A stretch of DNA of 10,146 nucleotides from Solirubrobacteraceae bacterium (GTDB lineage Bacteria > Actinomycetota > Thermoleophilia > Solirubrobacterales > Solirubrobacteraceae): assembly GCA_030038955.1 (NCBI GenBank), contig JASHQV010000102.1, forward strand, positions 1 through 10,146, in the 5' to 3' direction. The notes beneath the pieces are model-generated. The model was not told the origin of the DNA. It saw only the letters and a list, made by a program, of their open reading frames with translations, and did no database searches. Shown here piece after piece: positions 5,447 to 10,146 of the stretch (positions within the stretch are counted from its first letter, which is position 1; each line of letters starts with the position of its first letter). A program made the translations under genes and the position numbers.

Positions 5447-6382
5447 ATCAACGGTCTGATCTCCACCACCCTGTTCAGCGATCCGGCCTGTCCCTGGGCG
5501 TACTCGGAGAACCCGGCGCTGCGAGTGCTCGAGTGGCGCTACGGCGAGCAGCTCGACTGGAAGCTGGTGCTGGTCGGTCTCAGCGAGGACGTCTCCCGTT
5601 ACCTGGCAAACGGCTACACGCCTGCGCGCAGGACGATCGGGCAGCTGCGCTTCCGCGAGCGCTATGGAATGCCGTTCGTCGCCGCCGTCAAGCCCGGACT
5701 GAGCCCGTCCTCTCCAGCGTGCCGGGCGGTGATCGCCGCTCGTCGTCAGTGGCCCGGCAGCGAGTGGCGCGTGTTCCGGGCGCTGCAGCTGGCCAACTTC
5801 AACACGCCGCTGCTGTTCGACGATGGCGAGCAGCTGCGCGCCGTGCTGAGCGGCGTGCCCGGCGTCGACGCCGAGCAGATCGTTGCCCTGATCGACGCGC
5901 CCGAGGTCTTGAGCGATTACGAGCACGACAAGGCGCTGACGCGGACCGCAGCCGGCTCGCCGACCGAGTTCCAGGGCAAGGCCGGCAACACCGACGGGGC
6001 GGTTCGCTACACGGCGCCGTCGGTCGTGTTCGAGACCGACGATGGCCGGCGGCTGGAGGCCGGCGGCTTTCAGCCGGTTGAGGCCTACGACGTGCTGATC
6101 GCCAACCTCAACCCGCGCCTCGAGCGCCGTGCCGCCCCCGATGACCCGGCGCCGCTGCTGGAGTTCTTCGAGTTCGGGCTGGCCACGCAGGAGGTCGCTG
6201 CGCTGCTGGCGTCGGGCAACGACCGCCCCGATCGCGACGCGGCCGAGGTCGCGCTGCTGGAGCTGCTGGCGGACGGCCGCGCCGAGCGCCATGCACTCGG
6301 GGGCGACGCGCTGTGGACCGCGCCCGGGTGCGCGCCGGGCCTCGGCTGGCTAGCTGCCGAGGCAGCGTCGGCGCGCCGCTAG
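5447..6382 (+). CDS. DsbA-fold (thioredoxin-like) protein with C-terminal winged-helix-like domain; non-canonical start
   Basis: The frame encodes a DsbA/FrnE-type thioredoxin-fold protein, probably a cytosolic oxidoreductase or glutathione-S-transferase kappa/isomerase relative. Numbered from the ATC at 5447 it has 311 residues: first strand LISTTLFSDP (4-13), then Cys15-Pro-Trp-Ala18 where classical DsbA has CPxC, helical insertion at about 60-150, and YTAPSVVFE (188-196) carrying the probable cis-proline. A helix-rich tail (about 235-290, LLEFFEFGLATQEVAALL to LLADGRAERHALGGDALW) resembles a winged helix. The frame opens after a TGA at 5441-5443, and no ATG, GTG or TTG occurs before GTG 5525, which would remove the first strand and the active-site motif. 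I extend to ATC 5447 because the fold needs it and a -10-like box fits. A short indel or sequencing error upstream is the main alternative. No signal peptide is seen. Confidence 0.7.
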   Translation: MNGLISTTLFSDPACPWAYSENPALRVLEWRYGEQLDWKLVLVGLSEDVSRYLANGYTPARRTIGQLRFRERYGMPFVAAVKPGLSPSSPACRAVIAARRQWPGSEWRVFRALQLANFNTPLLFDDGEQLRAVLSGVPGVDAEQIVALIDAPEVLSDYEHDKALTRTAAGSPTEFQGKAGNTDGAVRYTAPSVVFETDDGRRLEAGGFQPVEAYDVLIANLNPRLERRAAPDDPAPLLEFFEFGLATQEVAALLASGNDRPDRDAAEVALLELLADGRAERHALGGDALWTAPGCAPGLGWLAAEAASARR

Positions 6383-6398
6383 GGCAGCGTCGGCGCGC
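6361..6398 (+). repeat. 16-bp direct repeat across the DsbA-like stop codon
   Basis: GGCAGCGTCGGCGCGC occurs at 6361-6376 (coding, last codons) and again at 6383-6398 (directly after the TAG at 6380-6382). The spacing is 22 bases, so coding end plus stop were duplicated as a unit. The second copy also supplies the left arm of the hairpin at 6383-6406. Confidence 0.8.
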
Positions 6399-6406
6399 TC
6401 GCTGCC
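6383..6406 (+). terminator. Hairpin directly after the DsbA-like stop
   Basis: GGCAGCG (6383-6389) pairs with CGCTGCC (6400-6406) around a 10-base GC-rich loop, starting at the base after the TAG. TAGACTCAAG follows rather than a T tract. Possible terminator or 3' stabiliser; it also lies immediately ahead of the next gene's candidate -10. Confidence 0.4.
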
Positions 6407-6412
6407 TAGACT
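6407..6412 (+). promoter_or_regulatory. Candidate -10 box for the 108-residue hypothetical protein
   Basis: TAGACT fits TAnnnT and ends nine bases before ATG 6422, which would give a leaderless or nearly leaderless mRNA. No -35 is apparent and no Shine-Dalgarno precedes the ATG, so this is tentative. Confidence 0.25.
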
Positions 6413-6421
6413 CAAGCGTCG

Positions 6422-6748
6422 ATGCCGGCGTCTGGCTTCTCGCGTGTGTTCGGCCGGGCGGCCGAACGGCTCCCAGGACTGCGGCGCATCCCCGTGATGC
6501 GGCTGCTCGTGCTCGGCGAGGTGGCGCTCTTGGCGCGGGACCACATCGAGCGCCTGACTCCGGGCGAGCGGCGCCGGCTGATGGTGTTGATGCGTCAAGC
6601 GCGCGGACGGCCGCGGAAGCTCAGCGAGCGCGAGCGTGACGAGCTCGAGTCGCTGATCGCCAAGGCCGAGCCGAAGCTGTTCGCGTCCGAGGCCATGCAG
6701 AGGCTGTCGCCGCTGCCGCTGCCCAAGCGATTCCGATCACACGAGTGA
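6422..6748 (+). CDS. Conserved hypothetical basic helical protein, 108 residues
   Basis: I do not know a function for this protein. Its central stretch MRLLVLGEVALLARDHIERLTPGERRRL (26-53), followed by RGRPRKLSERERDELESLIAKAEPKLF (61-87) and ending PLPLPKRF (97-104), has the look of a short all-helical protein family that I recall from Thermoleophilia genomes, without experimental role. It is rich in Arg and Glu in a heptad-like spacing and carries no signal peptide or clear membrane helix; residues 26-37 are hydrophobic but too short to span a membrane. The RGRPRKLS patch is a basic segment that might contact nucleic acid, which is speculation. ATG 6422 is the natural start. The gene stands alone between two hairpins. 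Confidence 0.75.
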   Translation: MPASGFSRVFGRAAERLPGLRRIPVMRLLVLGEVALLARDHIERLTPGERRRLMVLMRQARGRPRKLSERERDELESLIAKAEPKLFASEAMQRLSPLPLPKRFRSHE

Positions 6749-6765
6749 AAGGCTATGCGGCCGGG

Positions 6766-6791
6766 GCTGGCCGGGCGGGTGTTCGGCCAGC
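6766..6791 (+). terminator. Hairpin after the 108-residue gene
   Basis: GCTGGCC (6766-6772) and GGCCAGC (6785-6791) are perfect 7-bp inverted repeats with a 12-base loop, starting 18 bases after the TGA at 6746-6748. No T tract follows. The rest of the 124-base gap to 6873 is GC-rich and holds only a weak promoter candidate. Confidence 0.35.
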
Positions 6792-6832
6792 GCGCTTGCG
6801 GCGCCGCTGTCCGGCCGGCGGTCGCCGCCCGC

Positions 6833-6838
6833 TATACC
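6833..6838 (+). promoter_or_regulatory. Candidate -10 box for the LolA-like/ABC operon
   Basis: TATACC is the only AT-rich hexamer in an otherwise very GC-rich gap and lies 34 bases before ATG 6873. No convincing -35 is present at 16-18 bases upstream. Confidence 0.25.
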
Positions 6839-6872
6839 TTTGGGTGGCAACCGAGACGGAGCGAGTCGCACG

Positions 6873-8102
6873 ATGAGATTGCTGCGCACGATTTCCACCC
6901 GGCGCCTGCTGGCCGGCTTGACCGCGGCGGTCGTTGTGATCGTCGGCGGTACAGCGATCGCGCTGGCCGCGGCCGGGAACGGTCCGGTCCCCAAGCGCCG
7001 CCCGCTGGCGTCGGCCATCCACGAGGCGCTCGAGGCGAAGCCGGTGGACGGCCTCAGTGCCACGATCTCGTACACGAACAGCCTGATCGGCTCGAGCGAG
7101 ATCGAGGACACCGATCCGCTGCTGAGCGGCGCCACCGGACGGCTGTGGGTGAGCGGCGCGAGGCTTCGCCTGGAGCTGCAATCCGACAACGGCGACGCGC
7201 AGATCGTGTTCAACCGCGGGTCCTTCTGGGTGTACGACCCGGCGATGAACGTCGTCTACCGTGGCAAGCTCCCCAGCTCGGGAGCGAGCGCGCGTTCGGG
7301 CTCGCCTGCGCGCAGCGCCCGCGTCGATCGGATCCCCAGCGTCTCCGAGATCCAGCGAGACCTCGGTCGCCTCGCCGCGCACCTCGGGATCTCGGGTGCC
7401 GACCCCACCGACGTCGGCGGACAGGCGGCCTACCGGGTGACCGTCTCGCCGAAGGCCCGCGGCGGCCTGCTCGGCGGCATCTCGCTGGCATGGGACGCCG
7501 CGCGCGGGATTCCGCTGGAGCTCGCCGTCTACGCCAGGGGCAACTCGACGCCGGTGCTCGAGCTGCAGATGACCGGCGTCTCATACGGGCGCGTGCCCGC
7601 GTCCGACTTCGACATCCAGCCGCCCAGCGGAGCCAAGGTCGTGGACGTGGCCCTGCCTGCGGCCAGCGGCGCGTCACATGCAAACGCCGCCGCTGGGCAT
7701 CATGCCCGCATGATCTCGGGCGTCAGGGCGGTGCGCCGGCACGTGTCGTTCAGCCTCGCCGCGCCCGTGCGACTGGCAGGCCGAGCCCGCCGTGCGGTGT
7801 CGCTGATTGGCGGCGCCGGACACCACGGCGCGCTCGTCCTGTATGGCAGGGGCCTGGGTGGGATCGCGGTGATCGAGCGTCCGGGCGGGGCGGGCGGCTC
7901 AGTGCTTCCTGCCGATGACGCTGGCGGCGGCGACAGCGGACCCGTGCTGACGCTCCCGACCGTGCAGATCGACGGCGTCACCGCCGAGCAGCTGCCGACT
8001 CCGCTCGGCACGGTCGTGCAGTTCGCGCGCGGCGGGGTCAGCTACGTGGTGATCGGCTCGGTCACCGCCGGCACCGCCGACGCGGCGGCTCGCGAGCTCT
8101 GA
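6873..8102 (+). CDS. Membrane-anchored LolA/RseB-like protein
   Basis: This 409-residue protein has a basic N-terminus, one hydrophobic segment at about 13-34 ending ALAAAG (uncleaved anchor or signal peptide, no lipobox Cys), and two extracytoplasmic regions. Residues about 45-258 resemble the LolA/RseB lipoprotein-carrier fold: SATISYTNS, LRLELQSDNGDAQIVFNRGSFWVYDPAMNVVYRG, and the closing FDIQPPSGAKVVDV. After a Gly/Ala/His linker (263-280), residues about 290-400 (VSFSLAAPVRLAG to VVQFARGGVSYVVIGSV) look like the DUF4367/RseB C-terminal type. ATG 6873 is preceded by GGAG (6858-6861) at 11 bases, so I prefer it to TTG 6840. The gene lies 32 bases upstream of an ABC ATPase and permease on the same strand, which suggests it binds or hands over a hydrophobic substrate for that transporter. 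An anti-sigma-regulator role is an alternative, but no sigma-factor gene is adjacent. Confidence 0.8.
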   Translation: MRLLRTISTRRLLAGLTAAVVVIVGGTAIALAAAGNGPVPKRRPLASAIHEALEAKPVDGLSATISYTNSLIGSSEIEDTDPLLSGATGRLWVSGARLRLELQSDNGDAQIVFNRGSFWVYDPAMNVVYRGKLPSSGASARSGSPARSARVDRIPSVSEIQRDLGRLAAHLGISGADPTDVGGQAAYRVTVSPKARGGLLGGISLAWDAARGIPLELAVYARGNSTPVLELQMTGVSYGRVPASDFDIQPPSGAKVVDVALPAASGASHANAAAGHHARMISGVRAVRRHVSFSLAAPVRLAGRARRAVSLIGGAGHHGALVLYGRGLGGIAVIERPGGAGGSVLPADDAGGGDSGPVLTLPTVQIDGVTAEQLPTPLGTVVQFARGGVSYVVIGSVTAGTADAAAREL

Positions 8103-8122
8103 GCCAGCTGCATGATGGGCGC

Positions 8123-8126
8123 GGAG
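8123..8126 (+). promoter_or_regulatory. Shine-Dalgarno that fixes the ABC ATPase GTG start
   Basis: GGAG lies eight bases before GTG 8135 and is one of the few clear ribosome-binding sites in the window, so the GTG is well supported. Confidence 0.7.
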
Positions 8127-8134
8127 CCGGCGAC

Positions 8135-9103
8135 GTGAGCGGCGTGCCACCGATCGAGGTCCGCGGCCTGGCCAAGCGCTACGGCGCGCTGACCGCCGTA
8201 GCGGGCGTCGACCTGACCGTCAACGCGGGCGACGTGTACGGGTATCTGGGACCGAACGGCGCCGGCAAGACCACGTCGCTGCGGATGATGCTCGGCTTGA
8301 TCCGTCCCACCGCCGGCACCATCCGGCTGTTCGGCCGCGATCCCCAGGAGTCGGTCGAGGCGCTGCAAGGAGTTGCCGGCTTCGTCGAGACCCCCACCTT
8401 CTACCCGTACATGAGCGCCCGGCGCAACCTGCAGCTGCTGGCCGCATACGACGGCGGCGACGCGCCGCAGCGGATCGACCGGGCGCTGGCGATCGTCGAG
8501 CTGGACGATCGAGCCGGCGATCGCGTGGGCGGCTACTCGCATGGCATGCGCCAGCGCCTCGGGATCGCCGCGGCGCTGCTGCGCAACCCGCAGCTGCTGC
8601 TGCTCGACGAGCCCGCCACCGGGCTCGACCCGGCCGGGATGCGAGACATGCGGCGGCTGATCGGGCGGCTCGCCGACGAGGGCATGACCGTGCTGCTCTC
8701 GAGTCACCTGCTCGGCGAGGTCGAGGAGGTGTGCAACCGGGTGGCGATCATCCGCCGCGGGCGGATCGTGTACGAGGGGACGATCTCGGGGCTTGCCGGC
8801 GGCGGCAGCAACGTCTACCGGCTTGCCACCAGCGACGACGCCGATGCTCGGCGCGTGTGCGAGGCGCAGCCGGGGATCGGCGAGGTTCACAGCGAGCGCG
8901 GCAGGTTGGCGTTCACGGCCGATGCGGGCGCCGTCGGCGAGCTGTCGCGGGCGCTGATCGAGGCCGGCGTGCTGATCCACGAGCTCGTGCCGCTGACGAT
9001 GACGCTCGAGGACCTGTTCTTCTCGCTCACCGAAGGCGACGGGGGCGACGCCACTGCGGACGCTCAGGCGGCAGCTCCTGCCAGCGAGGGGACGCCGGCG
9101 TGA
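8135..9103 (+). CDS. ABC transporter ATP-binding protein (BcrA/ABC-2 exporter type)
   Basis: This 322-residue cytoplasmic ATPase powers the permease encoded next to it. It shows Walker A GPNGAGKTT (39-47), signature YSHGMRQRL (134-142), Walker B LLLLDEP (154-160), D-loop GLDP (163-166) and switch His191. At the Q-loop position the sequence is FVETPTFYPYMSARRNL (83-99), with Glu86 in place of Gln, as is usual for the BcrA/drug-exporter ATPase group. Residues about 215-300 form the C-terminal extension of that group, and the last 20 residues are an Ala/Asp-rich tail. The start GTG 8135 has a good Shine-Dalgarno. The stop overlaps the permease start by four bases (GTGA), so the two are translated together. 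The substrate is not determinable from sequence. Confidence 0.93.
   Translation: MSGVPPIEVRGLAKRYGALTAVAGVDLTVNAGDVYGYLGPNGAGKTTSLRMMLGLIRPTAGTIRLFGRDPQESVEALQGVAGFVETPTFYPYMSARRNLQLLAAYDGGDAPQRIDRALAIVELDDRAGDRVGGYSHGMRQRLGIAAALLRNPQLLLLDEPATGLDPAGMRDMRRLIGRLADEGMTVLLSSHLLGEVEEVCNRVAIIRRGRIVYEGTISGLAGGGSNVYRLATSDDADARRVCEAQPGIGEVHSERGRLAFTADAGAVGELSRALIEAGVLIHELVPLTMTLEDLFFSLTEGDGGDATADAQAAAPASEGTPA
9087..9091 (+). promoter_or_regulatory. Shine-Dalgarno that fixes the permease GTG start
   Basis: AGGGG lies eight bases before GTG 9100, inside the end of the ATPase gene. It supports GTG 9100 as the start within the GTGA overlap rather than any upstream start in the same long frame. Confidence 0.65.
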
Positions 9104-9990
9104 GCGCCACCGCAACCGCGTCGGAGCCCGCGGCCGGGGCGAGCGCGCAGCGCGAGCCCTCGACCCGGCGGCGGCCCGGCATCCGCGCCGTGTACCGCTG
9201 GGAGCTGGTGAAGCTGCGCTACCAGAAGCGCACCTACCTGGGGCTCGGCGCATCTGTGCTCGTGCCAATCCTGTTCGCGCTGGCGATCCACTTCCACCAC
9301 GGCGGCCACGGGGGAGGCCTCGCGTTCACGGGCTACCTGGATCGCAGCGGTCTGGCGATGCCGCTGGTGATCCTGCTGTTCGGGGCGGTGTGGCTGTTCC
9401 CGCTGATCACAGCGCTCGTCGCTGGCGACATCATCGCCTCCGAGGACCACAACGGCACGCTGAAGACCGTGCTCACCCGATCGCTCGAGCGCCACGAGCT
9501 GTTTGCCGGCAAAGCGCTGGTGGCCGCCACCTACGCGATCGTCGCGATCCTGCTCGACGGCACTGTGGCGGTGATCGCGGGGAGCATCGAGTCGGGCTTC
9601 AACTCGCTGCAGAGCTTGTCGGGGACGGTCGTGTCGGCGCCCAAGGCACTGGAGCTGGTGTACGTCAGCCTGCTGGTCTACCTGATCCCGATCGCCGCGA
9701 TCGTCTGCATCGGGCTGCTGCTGTCCGCGGTCACCCGCAACAGCGCCGCCGCCGTCGTCGGAACGCTGATGATCTCGCTGCTGATCCAGCTGGTCGGGGT
9801 GCTGCCGGGACTGGGGGCGACCCAGCCGTATCTGCTGTCGACGCAGTTCAACGCCTGGCAGGGTCTGCTGCGAACGCCGATCGACTGGTCGCCGATCATC
9901 CGCGCCGCATGGGTGTGCGCGTTGTACGGGGTGCCGGCGCTGTCCGCGGCGTTCCTCGTGTTCCTGCGTCGCGACGTCGCCGGCGGCTGA
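9100..9990 (+). CDS. ABC-2 type transporter permease
   Basis: This 296-residue integral membrane protein is the partner of the preceding ATPase. After a disordered Ala/Arg/Pro N-terminus (1-25) comes the amphipathic entry helix YRWELVKLRYQKRTYLGLG (32-50), typical of ABC-2 permeases. About six membrane segments follow, near 47-64, 88-110, 135-160, 185-210, 216-235 and 268-289. The cytoplasmic loop GDIIASEDHNGTLKTVLTRSLERHELFAGK (109-138) carries the family's E-x-x-x-GT-x-K coupling pattern. The first outer loop is His/Gly-rich (HFHHGGHGGG, 64-73), which is unusual and might bind metal. GTG 9100 overlaps the ATPase stop and has its own Shine-Dalgarno. The frame is open far upstream, but that is a shadow of the ATPase gene. 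The stop lies in the stem of a palindromic hairpin. Confidence 0.9.
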   Translation: MSATATASEPAAGASAQREPSTRRRPGIRAVYRWELVKLRYQKRTYLGLGASVLVPILFALAIHFHHGGHGGGLAFTGYLDRSGLAMPLVILLFGAVWLFPLITALVAGDIIASEDHNGTLKTVLTRSLERHELFAGKALVAATYAIVAILLDGTVAVIAGSIESGFNSLQSLSGTVVSAPKALELVYVSLLVYLIPIAAIVCIGLLLSAVTRNSAAAVVGTLMISLLIQLVGVLPGLGATQPYLLSTQFNAWQGLLRTPIDWSPIIRAAWVCALYGVPALSAAFLVFLRRDVAGG

Positions 9991-10017
9991 CCCGCCCTGC
10001 CACAAGCGGGCGGGTCA
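9988..10017. terminator. Bidirectional hairpin made of the two convergent stop codons
   Basis: TGACCCGCCC (9988-9997) and GGGCGGGTCA (10008-10017) are perfect 10-bp inverted repeats around a 10-base loop. The first three bases are the permease TGA; the last three are the TGA of the minus-strand EAL gene. The whole intergenic space is thus the terminator of both genes. There is no T tract on either side. Confidence 0.7.
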
Positions 10018-10146
10018 GCCGGCGTGCATGATCAGCTCCTCGAGCTGATCGGCCCGCATCGGCCGGGACAGCAGGTAGCCCTGGGCGGCGTCGCACCCGA
10101 GCGTCCGCAGCTCCACCAGTTGATCGTCGGTCTCGACCCCCTCGGC
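10015..10146 (-). CDS. C-terminal end of an EAL-domain cyclic-di-GMP phosphodiesterase (partial)
   Basis: The minus strand is open from the window edge to TGA at 10017-10015 and gives 43 residues beginning AEGVETDDQL. AEGVET, Gln9, the Leu-Gly-Cys-Asp motif (16-19), AQGYLLSRP (21-29) and the closing helix are the signature end of EAL domains, which hydrolyse cyclic-di-GMP to pGpG. The Glu of AEGVET is one of the conserved EAL active-site residues. The EAL motif itself and any GGDEF, PAS or sensor domain lie outside the window. It converges on the ABC permease with 24 bases between the two stop codons. Confidence 0.92.
   Translation of the reverse strand, partial: AEGVETDDQLVELRTLGCDAAQGYLLSRPMRADQLEELIMHAG

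Noticed and set aside
5120..6292. Long - strand open frame (390 codons) opposite the NUDIX and DsbA-like genes
   Set aside because: Low-complexity Arg/Gln/Leu-rich product with no motif. It spans two well-supported genes and their hairpin.
8390..8395. Glu instead of Gln at the Q-loop of the ABC ATPase
   Set aside because: It is a regular variant in the BcrA/drug-exporter ATPase group, so not a sign of inactivation.
8042..9268. Long - strand open frame (408 codons) opposite the ABC ATPase
   Set aside because: Antisense shadow: composition typical of reverse-frame GC-rich DNA, while the plus strand has every ABC ATPase motif.

Overview
The window reads as chromosomal DNA of a very GC-rich actinobacterium. 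Codons end mostly in G or C, GTG starts are common, and genes are tightly packed. The small FHA protein, the NUDIX protein ending in the NTP-pyrophosphohydrolase (COG4119-like) pattern and the 108-residue hypothetical protein resemble what I know from Thermoleophilia (Solirubrobacter/Conexibacter type). That placement is inference. I see no IS element, phage gene, CRISPR array or convincing RNA gene.

Layout. 1-117 (+) is the last 38 codons of a probable HD-GYP phosphodiesterase. Two strong hairpins follow, then a full-length ABC half-transporter of the multidrug/lipid exporter type (290-2164, +). Convergent to it on the minus strand is a translationally coupled pair: a multi-membrane GT-C mannosyltransferase-like protein (2683-4095) followed by an unrecognised single-pass membrane protein (2204-2686). 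After an intergenic stretch with a 66-base quasi-palindrome come a divergent pair, an FHA-domain protein (4326-4784, -) and a NUDIX hydrolase (4919-5377, +). Then, all on +, come a DsbA-fold protein whose start codon is not canonical (5447-6382), a 108-residue conserved hypothetical protein (6422-6748), and a three-gene unit: membrane-anchored LolA/RseB-like protein (6873-8102), ABC ATPase (8135-9103) and ABC-2 permease (9100-9990). The minus strand closes with the last 43 codons of an EAL phosphodiesterase (10015-10146).

How genes work together. The clearest functional unit is 6873-9990. A secreted but membrane-tethered lipoprotein-carrier-like protein is made with a two-component ABC exporter. 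Good Shine-Dalgarno sequences precede both transporter starts, and the ATPase and permease share a 4-base stop/start overlap. The mannosyltransferase pair is also coupled by a GTGA overlap. Genes for cyclic-di-GMP turnover appear to lie at both edges, but they belong to neighbouring transcription units.

Nothing here is clearly a new defence or mobile system. The most unusual signals are: (i) a DsbA-like gene with an intact N-terminal fold but no ATG, GTG or TTG before it; (ii) GC-rich hairpins without U tracts that include or abut stop codons at most transcription-unit ends, one of them a perfect palindrome holding the stops of two convergent genes; (iii) two genes whose 3' ends are tandemly duplicated across the stop codon; and (iv) the 66-base hairpin after the FHA gene.
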